DNA from: Nematostella vectensis
Lineage: Eukaryota > Cnidaria > Anthozoa > Actiniaria > Edwardsiidae
DNA length: 64,000 nucleotides
Assembly (NCBI RefSeq): GCF_932526225.1
Contig: NC_064038.1
Location: forward strand, 622,001-686,000
Direction of reading: 5' to 3'
Shown here: positions 10,101 to 24,238 of the stretch, in pieces
How the letters are laid out: the number at the start of each line of letters is the position of its first letter
Position numbering within the stretch: the first letter of the stretch is position 1
Notes under the pieces: model-generated
What the model was told of the DNA's origin: nothing
The model's database searches: none
The model's input: the letters and a program-made list of their open reading frames with translations, nothing else
Made by a program: the position numbers and the translations under genes

Positions 10101-12108
10101 TCCATTAACATAGTTTTCTATATAATATTGCATATTATTTAATAAGGTATTGACAGCTTTTAAAAAGTTCAACTGTTTGTAGACACTTAAAAGCCTACAA
10201 TAAACACTGACTCCAGACATGCGCAGTACTATGCTGCTGCCCCTTTAAAGTAAAATACAGCTTTACTTAGTCAGCGTAGACAATATTGTGGATTTTGTCA
10301 ATATTTTAATATGAATATGTCAATATTCTCCCCCCTTACGTCTTTATTTCTATTTATTTTATGCTTTTCACATGATACCAAAACAGCGTCTTTTTTCTTC
10401 GCTAATTTGATGTCATGTACACAATAAAAGAGATGCGCCCGTGCGCATGGCGAGTCCCCAAGGGACCCAAGACGCCCAAATAGACCTCTATTTTTTGTCA
10501 TCCACAATCTCGGCGAGCTGTGCGTGGCGTAACCGTATTACAGGCCTGGGATCCTGGTTATTATCCTCCCCATTAATGCGCGGGTTGGGATAACCTTGCA
10601 AGAGTGTTGTACAGCATATTCGCTCGGAAATATCGGTGCTTGGGGCCTTCGGGTTCTTTACAGCCTTCCGTAAAAGCCTTGTGCTGCCATACCGATTGGG
10701 TAATCCGTATGTATGGTTTCCGTTTTGTTCTTCAGACCGGGTTCGATCCCAGGCCAATGGGCTTATTTTTTTAATTCGTTTTTTTTTCTTTGTGCTGGAC
10801 TTCCTTAATCCTGATAGGTTTTGCGCAAAAATAATAAAAAAAAGTGAGTTTGCAAAATAAGCTTGCTAGATTTATTGATTATATGTATTCAATTTGTTCC
10901 TAGGAAGTTAACAAAAAACACAAAGCAAAGAGTTTGAGGAAGTAAACAAGTATGTGAACTTTAATGTTCTATTTGAAGGGGTGCATTTTGTACAGGGAAG
11001 CATACATAGAATGCTTAACTGGTGGAGAGGGAAGAGGTAAAAGTTTATTGAGCATAATTTCAACAATAGCAAGGGGAAGAGAGGGGCACTCTCTTCACAC
11101 AATATTGCAGTTGTTACCTATTATTAAATAAGTTTGTAACATGTCTTTGTTTATTAAGCAAGGTCTATTTCTGAGACAAGCAAACTCAAGTAAGGCTGTT
11201 GAAATAACAGGTGAGTGTTAAAAGAAAAACAATTATCTGATTAGAAAACTACTGTAGATTCCTTTGCACCAAAATAAGAACAAACTTCATTTTGTTTGTT
11301 ATTTATGAGGAACGAGATGAGCTCTACAAAGCCATAAAGAAATATGTATTGCTCATCTAAATTATAAAAGTAAATGATAATATTAAAAAAGAACTACTGT
11401 AAGTAGTTAGAGTGGTTTTCATTAACCCGTGAAACAAAGTGTGATAGTTAAACGGTAATAGTTAGTAAAACACAAAAAAGAACAATAGAATCAGATCACC
11501 ACAAAGTGTAATACGCTAAAGCGTAGTTCACGGGTTAATGAAGGTTTTGACATTTCAACCTTACGTCCACATGAAAGTAATGCCTAATATCGAGTGCCCT
11601 ACAGTAAGTGTTTTGCAGTCAAGTTGTTTTCTGTTAGTAGGTAAAAAAATATTCTAAATAATAGTAATCATAGCTATGGTCACCACTTACACATATAGAA
11701 CTTGTAATGAAAAGAAAGAAAAAATATATATATATGCAGTCAAACAACAGAATTGCATGATAACCTTGAATATATTGAATAAAGGACTGCAAAAAACATC
11801 TTTTGTACTAGTTGCTTGAATTGACCCTTGGCTATTTTTAGCTGAATTCCCCTCCCCCTCTAAAAAAGAAAATAATAATAATAATAATAATAGAAGAAAA
11901 CTAAAAAGAAAACAAATACAACAGAGACCCCCACAAACAATTTTGATTTTTTTTACTTTCCTTTAAAAGGAGAGTGTCATGGTTAAGAGATTTGCAATAG
12001 CTCTAGAGCCCTGACACAATGAACTTCAGTGAAATTCTAATACTGACTTATGAGCTTTTGGTACATGTGGGAGACTTTAAACAAAACAAAAAAAATGACC
12101 ACAAACTG
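10101..12108. repeat. Array unit 6 (2008 bp)
   Basis: The T-run after the GC-rich block is broken by an A (GGGCTTATTT near 10761). Together with CAAGGGGAAG near 11070 and TTCACACAAT near 11095 this variant set recurs in unit 13. The AAAGGAGAGTG near 11968 is also found in units 9, 13, 17 and 18. Confidence 0.93.
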
Positions 12109-13877
12109 TCCATTAACATAGTTTTCTATATAATATTGCATATTATTTAATAAGGTATTGACAGCTTTTAAAAAGTTCAACTGTTTGTAGACACTTAAAA
12201 GCCTGCAATAAACACTGACTCCAGACATGCGCAGTACTATGCTGCTGCCTCTTTAAAGTAAAATACAGCTTTACTTAGTCAGCGTAGACAATATTGTGGA
12301 TTTTGGCAATATTTTAATATGAATATGTCAATATTCTCCCCCCTTACGTCTTTATTTCTATTTATTTTATGCTTTTCACATGATACCAAAACAGCGTCTT
12401 TTTTCTTCGCTAATTTGATGTCATGTACACAATAAAAGAGATGCGCCCGTGCGCATGGCGAGTCCCCAAGGGACCCAAGACGCCCAAATAGACCTCTATT
12501 TTTTGTCATCCACAATCTCGGCGAGCTGTGCGTGGCGTAACCGTATTACAGGCCTGGGATCCTGGTTATTGTCCTCCCCATTAATGCGCGGGTTGGGATA
12601 ACCTTGCAAGAGTGTTGCACATAATATTCGCTCGGAAATATCGGTGCTTGGGGCCTTCGGGTTCTTTACAGCCTTCCGTAAAAGCCTTGTGCTGCCATAC
12701 CGATTGGGTAATCCGTATGTATGGTTTCCGTTTTGTTCTTCAGACCGGGTTCGATCCCAGGCCAATGGGCTTTTTTTTTTTAATTGGTTTTTTTTCTTTG
12801 TGCTGGACTTCCTTAATCCTGATAGGTTTTGCACAAAAATAATAAAAAAAGTGAGTTTGCAAAATAAGCTTGCTAGATTTATTGATTATATGTATTCAAT
12901 TTGTTCCTAGGAAGTTAACAAAAAACACAAAGCAAAGAGTTTGAGGAAGTAAACAAGCATGTGAACTTTAATGTTCTATTTGAAGGGGTGCATTTTGTAC
13001 AGGGAAGCATACATAGAATGCTTAACTGGTGGAGAGGGAAGAGGTAAAAGTTTATTGAGCATAATTTCAACAATAGCAGGGGGAAGAGAGGGGCACTCTC
13101 TTCATACAATATTGCAGTTGTTACCTATTATTAAATAAGTTTGTAACATGTCTTTGTTTATTAAGCAAGGTCTATTTCTGAGACAAGCAAACTCAAGTAA
13201 GGCTGTTGAAATAACAGGTGAGTGTTAAAAGAAAAACAATTATCTGATTAGAAAACTACTGTAGATTCCTTTGCACCAAAATAAGAACAAACTTCATTTT
13301 GTTTGTTATTTATGAGGAACGAGATGAGCTCTACAAAGCCATAAAGAAATATGTATTGCTCATCTAAATTATACAAGTAAATGATAATATTAAAAAAGAA
13401 CTACTGTAAGTAATTAGAGTGGTTTTCATTAACCCGTGAAACAAAGTGTGATAGTTAAACGGTAATAGTTAGTAAAACACAAAAAAGAACAATAGAATCA
13501 GATCACCACAAAGTGTAATACGCTAAAGCGTAGTTCACGGGTTAATGAAGGTTTTGACATTTCAACCTTACATCCACATGAAAGTAATGCCTAATATCGA
13601 GTGCCCTACAGTAAGTGTTTTGCAGTCAAGTTGTTTTGTGTTAGTAGGTAAAAAAATATTCTAAATAATAGTAATCATAGCTATGGTCACCACTTACACA
13701 TATAGAACTTGTAATGAAAAGAAAGAAAAAATATATATATATGCAGTCAAACAACAGAATTGCATGATAACCTTGAATATATTGAATAAAGGACTGCAAA
13801 AAACATCTTTTGTACTAGTTGCTTGAATTGACCCTTGGCTATTTTTAGCTGAATTCTCCTCCCCCTCTAAAAAAGAA

Positions 13878-13926
<49 letters not shown>

Positions 13927-14143
13927 GAAGAAAACTAAAAAGAAAACAAATACAACAGAGACCCCCACCAACAATTTTGATTTTTTTTTACTTTCCTTTA
14001 AAAGGGGAGTGTCATGGTTAAGAGATTTGCAATAGCTCTAGAGCCCTGACACAATGAACTTCAGTGAAATTCTAATACTGACTTATGAGCTTTTGGTACA
14101 TGTGGGAGACTTTAAACAAAACAAAAAAAATGACCACAAACTG
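12109..14143. repeat. Array unit 7 (2035 bp)
   Basis: Carries GTTGCACATAATATTCG near 12615, AAGCATGTG near 12955 and TTTTGTGTTAG near 13633, all shared with unit 14. It has a long AAT tract (about 13878-13926), which explains its above-average length. Confidence 0.93.
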
Positions 14144-16147
14144 TCCATTAACATAGTTTTCTATATAATATTGCATATTATTTAATAAGGTATTGACAGC
14201 TTTTAAAAAGTTCAACTGTTTGTAGACACTTAAAAGCCTACAATAAACACTGACTCCAGACATGCGCAGTACTATGCTGCTGCCCCTTTAAAGTAAAATA
14301 CAGCTTTACTTAGTCAGCGTAGACAATGTTGTGGATTTTGGCAATATTTTAATATGAATATGTCAATATTCTCCCCCCTTACGTCTTTATTTCTATTTAT
14401 TTTATGCTTTTCACATGATACCAAAACAGCGTCATTTTTCTTCGCTAATTTGATGTCATGTACACAATAAAAGAGATGCGCCCGTGCGCATGGCGAGTCC
14501 CCAAGGGACCCAAGACGCCCAAATAGACCTCTATTTTTTGTCATCTACAATCTCGGCGAGCTGTGCGTGGCGTAACCGTATTACAGGCCTGGGATCCTGG
14601 TTATTGTCCTCCCCATTAATGCGCGGGTTGGGATAACCTTGCAAGAGTGTTGTACAGCATATTCGCTCGGAAATATCGGTGCTTGGGGCCTTCGGGTTCT
14701 TTACAGCCTTCCGTAAAAGCCTTGTGCTGCCATACCGATTGGGTAATCCGTATGTATGGTTTCCGTTTTGTTCTTCAGACCGGGTTCGATCCCAGGCCAA
14801 TGGGCTTTTTTTTTTAATTCGTTTTTTTTTCTTTGTGCTGGACTTCCTTAATCCTGATAGGTTTTGCGCAAAAATAATAAAAAAAGTGAGTTTGCAAAAT
14901 AAGCTTGCTAGATTTATTGATTATATGTATTCAATTTGTTCCTAGGAAGTTAACAAAAAACACAAAGCAAAGAGTTTGAGGAAGTAAACAAGTATGTGAA
15001 CTTTAATGTTCTATTTGAAGGGGTGCATTTTGTACAGGGAAGCATACATAGAATGCTTAACTGGTGGAGAGGGAAGAGGTAAAAGTTTATTGAGCATAAT
15101 TTCAACAATAGCAGGGGGAAGAGAGGGGCACTCTCTTCATACAATATTGCAGTTGTTACCTATTATTAAATAAGTTTGTAACATGTCTTTGTTTATTAAG
15201 CAAGGTCTATTTCTGAGACAAGCAAACTCAAGTAAGGCTGTTGAAATAACAGGTGAGTGTTAAAAGAAAAACAATTATCTGATTAGAAAACTACTGTAGA
15301 TTCCTTTGCACCAAAATAAGAACAAACTTCATTTTGTTTGTTATTTATGAGGAACGAGATGAGCTCTACAAAGCCATAAAGAAATATGTATTGCTCATCT
15401 AAATTATACAAGTAAATGATAATATTAAAAAAGAACTACTGTAAGTAATTAGAGTGGTTTTCATTAACCCGTGAAACAAAGTGTGATAGTTAAACGGTAA
15501 TAGTTAGTAAAACACAAAAAAGAACAATAGAATCAGATCACCACAAAGTGTAATACGCTAAAGCGTAGTTCACGGGTTAATGAAGGTTTTGACATTTCAA
15601 CCTTACGTCCACATGAAAGTAATGCCTAATATCGAGTGCCCTACAGTAAGTGTTTTGCAGTCAAGTTGTTTTCTGTTAGTAGGTAAAAAAATATTCTAAA
15701 TAATAGTAATCATAGCTATGGTCACCACTTACACATATAGAACTTGTAATGAAAAAAAAGAAAAAATATATATATATGCAGTCAAACAACAGAATTGCAT
15801 GATAACCTTGAATATATTGAATAAAGGACTGCAAAAAACATCTTTTGTACTAGTTGCTTGAATTGACCATTGGCTATTTTTAGCTGAATTCCCCTCCCCC
15901 TCTAAAAAGGAAAATAATAATAATAATAATAGAAGAAAACTAAAAAGAAAACAAATACAACAGAGACCCCCACCAACAATTTTGATTTTTTTAACTTTCC
16001 TTTAAAAGGGGAGTGTCATGGTTAAGAGATTTGCAATAGCTCTAGAGCCCTGACACAATGAACTTCAGTGAAATTCTAATACTGACTTATGAGCTTTTGG
16101 TACATGTGGGAGACTTTAAACAAAACAAAAAAAATGACCACAAACTG
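14144..16147. repeat. Array unit 8 (2004 bp), end of first copy of 14.14-kb block
   Basis: The first part shares GACAATGTTG, GCGTCATTTTTC and TCATCTACAATC with unit 15. After about 15.75 kb the match stops: unit 8 has GAAAAAAAAG, GACCATTGG and AAAAAGGAAAAT with a short AAT tract, whereas unit 15 has the common forms and a long tract. Confidence 0.93.
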
Positions 16148-18155
16148 TCCATTAACATAGTTTTCTATATAATATTGCATATTATTTAATAAGGTATTGA
16201 CAGCTTTTAAAAAGTTCAACTGTTTGTAGACACTTAAAAGCCTACAATAAACACTGACTCCAGACATGCGCAGTACTATGCTGCTGCCCCTTTAAAGTAA
16301 AATACAGCTTTACTTAGTCAGCGTAGACAATATTGTGGATTTTGTCAATATTTTAATATGAATATGTCAATATTCTCCCCCCTTACGTCTTTATTTCTAT
16401 TTATTTTATGCTTTTCACATGATACCAAAACAGCGTCTTTTTTCTTCGCTAATTTGATGTCATGTACACAATAAAAGAGATGCGCCCGTGCGCATGGCGA
16501 GTCCCCAAGGGACCCAAGACGCCCAAATAGACCTCTATTTTTTGTCATCCACAATCTCGGCGAGCTGTGCGTGGCGTAACCGTATTACAGGCCTGGGATC
16601 CTGGTTATTATCCTCCCCATTAATGCGCGGGTTGGGATAACCTTGCAAGAGTGTTGTACAGCATATTCGCTCGGAAATATCGGTGCTTGGGGCCTTCGGG
16701 TTCTTTACAGCCTTCCGTAAAAGCCTTGTGCTGCCATACCGATTGGGTAATCCGTATGTATGGTTTCCGTTTTGTTCTTCAGACCGGGTTCGATCCCAGG
16801 CCAATGGGCTATTTTTTTTAATTCGTTTTTTTTTTCTTTGTGCTGGACTTCCTTAATCCTGATAGGTTTTGCGCAAAAATAATAAAAAAAGTGAGTTTGC
16901 AAAATAAGCTTGCTAGATTTATTGATTATATGTATTCAATTTGTTCCTAGGAAGTTAACAAAAAACACAAAGCAAAGAGTTTGAGGAAGTAAACAAGTAT
17001 GTGAACTTTAATGTTCTATTTGAAGGGGTGCATTTTGTACAGGGAAGCATACATAGAATGCTTAACTGGTGTAGAGGGAAGAGGTAAAAGTTTATTGAGC
17101 ATAATTTCAACAATAGCAGGGGGAAGAGAGGAGCACTCTCTTCATACAATATTGCAGTTGTTACCTTTTATTAAATAAGTTTGTAACATGTCTTTGTTTA
17201 TTAAGCAAGGTCTATTTCTGAGACAAGCAAACTCAAGTAAGGCTGTTGAAATAACAGGTGAGTGTTATAAGAAAAACAATTATCTGATTAGAAAACTACT
17301 GTAGATTCCTTTGCACCAAAATAAGAACAAACTTCATTTTGTTTGTTATTTATGAGGAACGAGATGAGCTCTACAAAGCCATAAAGAAATATGTATTGCT
17401 CATCTAAATTATACAAGTAAATGATAATATTAAAAAAGAACTACTGTAAGTAGTTAGAGTGGTTTTCATTAACCCGTGAAACAAAGTGTGATAGTTAAAC
17501 GGTAATAGTTAGTAAAACACAAAAAAGAACAATAGAATCAGATCACCACAAAGTGTAATACGCTAAAGCGTAGTTCACGGGTTAATGAAGGTTTTGACAT
17601 TTCAACCTTACGTCCACATGAAAGTAATGCCTAATATCGAGTGCCCTACAGTAAGTGTTTTGCAGTCAAGTTGTTTTCTGTTAGTAGGTAAAAAAATATT
17701 CTAAATAATAGTAATCATAGCTATGGTCACCACTTACACATATAGAACTTGTAATGAAAAGAAAGAAAAAATATATATATATGCAGTCAAACAACAGAAT
17801 TGCATGATAACCTTGAATATATTGAATAAAGGACTGCAAAAAACATCTTTTGTACTAGTTGCTTGAATTGACCCTTGGCTATTTTTAGCTGAATTCCCCT
17901 CCCCCTCTAAAAAAGAAAATAATAATAATAATAATAATAGAAGAAAACTAAAAAGAAAACAAATACAACAGAGACCCCCACCAACAATTTTGATTTTTTT
18001 TACTTTCCTTTAAAAGGAGAGTGTCATGGTTAAGAGATTTGCAATAGCTCTAGAGCCCTGACACAATGAACTTCAGTGAAATTCTAATACTGACTTATGA
18101 GCTTTTGGTACATGTGGGAGACTTTAAACAAAACAAAAAAAATGACCACAAACTG
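16148..18155. repeat. Array unit 9 (2008 bp)
   Basis: Resembles unit 6 (offset about 6047 bp). It has private changes GGTGTAGAGG near 17068, AGGAGCACTC near 17130, GTTACCTTTTA near 17159 and GTGTTATAAG near 17263. The T-run is broken (GGGCTATTT near 16807), one base away from the break in units 6 and 13. Confidence 0.93.
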
Positions 18156-19924
18156 TCCATTAACATAGTTTTCTATATAATATTGCATATTATTTAATAA
18201 GGTATTGACAGCTTTTAAAAAGTTCAACTGTTTGTAGACACTTAAAAGCCTGCAATAAACACTGACTCCAGACATGCGCAGTACTATGCTGCTGCCCCTT
18301 TAAAGTAAAATACAGCTTTACTTAGTCAGCGTAGACAATATTGTGGATTTTGGCAATATTTTAATATGAATATGTCAATATTCTCCCCCCTTACGTCTTT
18401 ATTTCTATTTATTTTATGCTTTTCACATGATACCAAAACAGCGTCTTTTTTCTTCGCTAATTTGATGTCATGTACACAATAAAAGAGATGCGCCCGTGCG
18501 CATGGCGAGTCCCCAAGGGACCCAAGACGCCCAAATAGACCTCTATTTTTTGTCATCCACAATCTCGGCGAGCTGTGCGTGGCGTAACCGTATTACAGGC
18601 CTGGGATCCTGGTTATTGTCCTCCCCATTAATGCGCGGGTTGGGATAACCTTGCAAGAGTGTTGTACATCATATTCGCTCGGAAATATCGGTGCTTGGGG
18701 CCTTCGGGTTCTTTACAGCCTTCCGTAAAAGCCTTGTGCTGCCATACCGATTGGGTAATCCGTATGTATGGTTTCCGTTTTGTTCTTCAGACCGGGTTCG
18801 ATCCCAGGCCAATGGGCTTTTTTTTTTTAATTGGTTTTTTTTCTTTGTGCTGGACTTCCTTAATCCTGATAGGTTTTGCACAAAAATAATAAAAAAAGTG
18901 AGTTTGCAAAATAAGCTTGCTAGATTTATTGATTATATGTATTCAATTTGTTCCTAGGAAGTTAACAAAAAACACAAAGCAAAGAGTTTGAGGAAGTAAA
19001 CAAGTATGTGAACTTTAATGTTCTATTTGAAGGGGTGCATTTTGTACAGGGAAGCATACATAGAATGCTTAACTGGTGGAGAGGGAAGAGGTAAAAGTTT
19101 ATTGAGCATAATTTCAACAATAGCAGGGGGAAGAGAGGGGCACTCTCTTCATACAATATTGCAGTTGTTACCTATTATTAAATAAGTTTGTAACATGTCT
19201 TTGTTTATTAAGCAAGGTCTATTTCTGAGACAAGCAAACTCAAGTAAGGCTGTTGAAATAACAGGTGAGTGTTAAAAGAAAAACAATTATCTGATTAGAA
19301 AACTACTGTAGATTCCTTTGCACCAAAATAAGAACAAACTTCATTTTGTTTGTTATTTATGAGGAACGAGATGAGCTCTACAAAGCCATAAAGAAATATG
19401 TATTGCTCATCTAAATTATACAAGTAAATGATAATATTAAAAAAGAACTACTGTAAGTAATTAGAGTGGTTTTCATTAACCCGTGAAACAAAGTGTGATA
19501 GTTAAACGGTAATAGTTAGTAAAACACAAAAAAGAACAATAGAATCAGATCACCACAAAGTGTAATACGCTAAAGCGTAGTTCACGGGTTAATGAAGGTT
19601 TTGACATTTCAACCTTACATCCACATGAAAGTAATGCCTAATATCGAGTGCCCTACAGTAAGTGTTTTGCAGTCAAGTTGTTTTCTGTTAGTAGGTAAAA
19701 AAATATTCTAAATAATAGTAATCATAGCTATGGTCACCACTTACACATATAGAACTTGTAATGAAAAGAAAGAAAAAATATATATATATGCAGTCAAACA
19801 ACAGAATTGCATGATAACCTTGAATATATTGAATAAAGGACTGCAAAAAACATCTTTTGTACTAGTTGCTTGAATTGACCCTTGGCTATTTTTAGCTGAA
19901 TTCCCCTCCCCCTCTAAAAAAGAA

Positions 19925-19982
<58 letters not shown>

Positions 19983-20200
19983 GAAGAAAACTAAAAAGAA
20001 AACAAATACAACAGAGACCCCCACCAACAATTTTGATTTTTTTTTACTTTCCTTTAAAAGGGGCGTGTCATGGTTAAGAGATTTGCAATAGCTCTAGAGC
20101 CCTGACACAATGAACTTCAGTGAAATTCTAATACTGACTTATGAGCTTTTGGTACATGTGGGAGACTTTAAACAAAACAAAAAAAAATGACCACAAACTG
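18156..20200. repeat. Array unit 10 (2045 bp), longest uninterrupted unit
   Basis: The longest unit without an insertion, because its AAT tract (about 19925-19982) has roughly 19 copies. It carries TACATCATATTCG near 18665, shared with units 17-19, which puts a stop codon in the minus-strand frame. The GGGGCGTGTC near 20060 recurs only near the end of unit 15. Confidence 0.93.
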
Positions 20201-22218
20201 TCCATTAACATAGTTTTCTATATAATATTGCATATTATTTAATAAGGTATTGACAGCTTTTAAAAAGTTCAACTGTTTGTAGACACTTAAAAGCCTACAA
20301 TAAACACTGACTCCAGACATGCGCAGTACTATGCTGCTGCCCCTTTAAAGTAAAATACAGCTTTACTTAGTCAGCGTAGACAATGTTGTGGATTTTGGCA
20401 ATATTTTAATATGAATATGTCAATATTCTCCCCCCTTACGTCTTTATTTCTATTTATTTTATGCTTTTCACATGATACCAAAACAGCGTCATTTTTCTTC
20501 GCTAATTTGATGTCATGTACACAATAAAAGAGATGCGCCAGTGCGCATGGCGAGTCCCCAAGGGACCCAAAACGCCCAAATAGACCTCTATTTTTTGTCA
20601 TCCACAATCTCGGCGAGCTGTGCGTGGCGTAACCGTATTACAGGCCTGGGATCCTGGTTATTGTCCTCCCCATTAATGCGCGGGTTGGGATAACCTTGCA
20701 AGAGTGTTGTACAGCATATTCGCTCGGAAATATCGGTGCTTGGGGCCTTCGGGTTCTTTACAGCCTTCCGTAAAAGCCTTGTGCTGCCATACCGATTGGG
20801 TAATCCGTATGTATGGTTTCCGTTTTGTTCTTCAGACCGGGTTCGATCCCAGGCCAATGGGCTTTTTTTTTTAATTCGTTTTTTTTTTTCTTTGTGCTGG
20901 ACTTCCTTAATCCTGATAGGTTTTGCACAAAAATAATAAAAAAAGTGAGTTTGCAAAATAAGCTTGCTAGATTTATTGATTATATGTATTCAATTTGTTC
21001 CTAGGAAGTTAACAAAAAACACAAAGCAAAGAGTTTGAGGAAGTAAACAAGTATGTGAACTTTAATGTTCTATTTGAAGGGGTGCATTTTGTACAGGGAA
21101 GCATACATAGAATGCTTAACTGGTGGAGAGGGAAGAGGTAAAAGTTTATTGAGCATAATTTCAACAATAGCAGGGGGAAGAGAGGGGCACTCTCTTCATA
21201 CAGTATTGCAGTTGTTACCTATTATTAAATAAGTTTGTAACATGTCTTTGTTTATTAAGCAAGGTCTATTTCTGAGACGAGCAAACTCAAGTAAGGCTGT
21301 TGAAATAACAGGTGAGTGTTAAAAGAAAAACAATTATCTGATTAGAAAACTACTGTAGATTCCTTTGCACCAAAATAAGAACAAACTTCATTTTGTTTGT
21401 TATTTATGAGGAACGAGATGAGCTCTACAAAGCCATAAAGAAATATGTATTGCTCATCTAAATTATACAAGTAAATGATAATATTAAAAAAGAACTACTG
21501 TAAGTAATTAGAGTGGTTTTCATTAACCCGTGAAACAAAGTGTGATAGTTAAACGGTAATAGTTAGTAAAACACAAAAAAGAACAATAGAATCAGATCAC
21601 CACAAAGTGTAATACGCTAAAGCGTAGTTCACGGGTTAATGAAGGTTTTGACATTTCAACCTTACGTCCACATGAAAGTAATGCCTAATATCGAGTGCCC
21701 TACAGTAAGTGTTTTGCAGTCAAGTTGTTTTCTGTTAGTAGGTAAAAAAATATTCTAAATAATAGTAATCATAGCTATGGTCACCACATACACATATAGA
21801 ACTTGTAATGAAAAGAAAGAAAAAATATATATATATATGCAGTCAAACAACAGAATTGCATGATAACCTTGAATATATTGAATAAAGGACTGCAAAAAAC
21901 ATCTTTTGTACTAGTTGCTTGAATTGACCCTTGGCTATTTTTAGCTGAATTCCCCTCCCCCTCTAAAAAAGAAAATAATAATAATAATAATAATAATAAT
22001 AGAAGAAAACTAAAAAGAAAACAAATACAACAGAGACCCCCACCAACAATTTTGATTTTTTTTTACTTTCCTTTAAAAGGGGAGTGTCATGGTTAAGAGA
22101 TTTGCAATAGCTCTAGAGCCCTGACACAATGAACTTCAGTGAAATTCTAATACTGACTTATGAGCTTTTGGTACATGTGGGAGACTTTAAACAAAACAAA
22201 AAAAATGACCACAAACTG
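20201..22218. repeat. Array unit 11 (2018 bp), start of second copy of 14.14-kb block
   Basis: Its first 550 bp carry GCGCCAGTGCGC (near 20535) and CCCAAAACGCC (near 20566), which recur only at the start of unit 16. From about 20.75 kb it follows unit 4, so two haplotypes are joined inside the unit. Confidence 0.93.
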
Positions 22219-24238
22219 TCCATTAACATAGTTTTCTATATAATATTGCATATTATTTAATAAGGTATTGACAGCTTTTAAAAAGTTCAACTGTTTGTAG
22301 ACACTTAAAAGCCTACAATAAACACTGACTCCAGACATGCGCAGTACTATGCTGCTGCCCCTTTAAAGTAAAATACAGCTTTACTTAGTCAGCGTAGACA
22401 ATATTGTGGTTTTGGCAATATTTTAATATGAATATGTCAATATTCTCCCCCCTTACGTCTTTATTTCTATTTATTTTATGCTTTTCACATGATACCAAAA
22501 CAGCGTCTTTTTTCTTCGCTAATTTGATGTCATGTACACAATAAAAGAGATGCGCCCGTGCGCATGGCGAGTCCCCAAGGGACCCAAGACGCCCAAATAG
22601 ACCTCTTTTTTTTGTCATCCACAATCTCGGCGAGCTGTGCGTGGCGTAACCGTATTACAGGCCTGGAATCCTGGTTATTGTCCTCCCCATTAATGCGCGG
22701 GTTGGGATAACCTTGCAAGAGTGTTGTACAGCATATTCGCTCGGAAATATCGGTGCTTGGGGCCTTCGGGTTCTTTACAGCCTTCCGTAAAAGCCTTGTG
22801 CTGCCATACCGATTGGGTAATCCGTATGTATGGTTTCCGTTTTGTTCTTCAGACCGGGTTCGATCCCAGGCCAATGGGCTTTTTTTTTTAATTCGTTTTT
22901 TTTTTTTTGTGCTGGACTTCCTTAATCCTGATAGGTTTTGCGCAAAAATAATAAAAAAAGTGAGTTTGCAAAATAAGCTTGCTAGATTTATTGATTATAT
23001 GTATTCAATTTGTTCCTAGGAAGTTAACAAAAAACACAAAGCAAAGAGTTTGAGGAAGTAAACAAGTATGTGAACTTTAATGTTCTATTTGAAGGGGTGC
23101 ATTTTGTACAGGGAAGCATACATAGAATGCTTAACTGGTGGAGAGGGAAGAGGTAAAAGTTTATTGAGCATAATTTCAACAATAGCAGGGGGAAGAGAGG
23201 GGCACTCTCTTCATACAATATTGCAGTTGTTACCTATTATTAAATAAGTTTGTAACATGTCTTTGTTTATTAAGCAAGGTCTATTTCTGAGACAAGCAAA
23301 CTCAAGTAAGGCTGTTGAAATAACAGGTGAGTGTTAAAAGAAAAACAATTATCTGATTAGAAAACTACTGTAGATTCCTTTGCACCAAAATAAGAACAAA
23401 CTTCATTTTGTTTGTTATTTATGAGGAACGAGATGAGCTCTACAAAGCCATAAAGAAATATGTATTGCTCATCTAAATTATACAAGTAAATGATAATATT
23501 AAAAAAGAACTACTGTAAGTAATTAGAGTTGTTTTCATTAACCCGTGAAACAAAGTGTGATAGTTAAACAGTAATAGTTAGTAAAACACAAAAAAGAACA
23601 ATAGAATCAGATCATCACAAAGTGTAATACGCTAAAGCGTAGTTAACGGGTTAATGAAGGTTTTGACATTTCAACCTTACGTCCACATGAAAGTAATGCC
23701 TAATATCGAGTGCCCTACAGTAAGTGTTTTGCAGTCAAGTTGTTTTCTGTTAGTAGGTAAAAAAATATTCTAAATAATAGTAATCATAGCTATGGTCACC
23801 ACATACACATATAGAACTTGTAATGAAAAGAAAGAAAATATATATATATATATATGCAGTCAAACAACAGAATTGCATGATAACCTTGAATATATTGAAT
23901 AAAGGACTGCAAAAAACATCTTTTGTACTAGTTGCTTGAATTGACCCTTGGCTATTTTTAGCTGAATTCCCCTCCCCCTCTAAAAAAGAAAATAATAATA
24001 ATAAAAATAATAATAATAATAGAAGAAAACTAAAAAGAAAACAAATACAACAGAGACCCCCACCAACAATTTTGATTTTTTTTTACTTTCCTTTAAAAGG
24101 GGAGTGTCATGGTTAAGAGATTTGCAATAGCTCTAGAGCCCTGACACAATGAACTTCAGTGAAATTCTAATACTGACTTATGAGCTTTTGGTACATGTGG
24201 GAGACTCTAAACAAAACAAAAAAAATGACCACAAACTG
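22219..24238. repeat. Array unit 12 (2020 bp)
   Basis: Near-copy of unit 5, about 14.14 kb away. Private changes are CCTGGAATCC near 22664, which disrupts one base pair of the 11-bp inverted repeat, and GAGACTCTAAAC near 24202. Confidence 0.93.

Larger units (their letters stand above)
6600..15750. repeat. 14.14-kb-spaced higher-order duplication, copy 1
   Basis: From the middle of unit 4 to late unit 8 the rare variants reappear in the same order in units 11-15 about 14,140 bp downstream. Markers include GAGACGAGC, GTGGTTTTGGC, the interrupted AAT tract, GGGCTTATTT, GCACATAATATTC and TCATCTACAATC. Boundaries are approximate and were placed by loss of shared markers. Confidence 0.85.
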
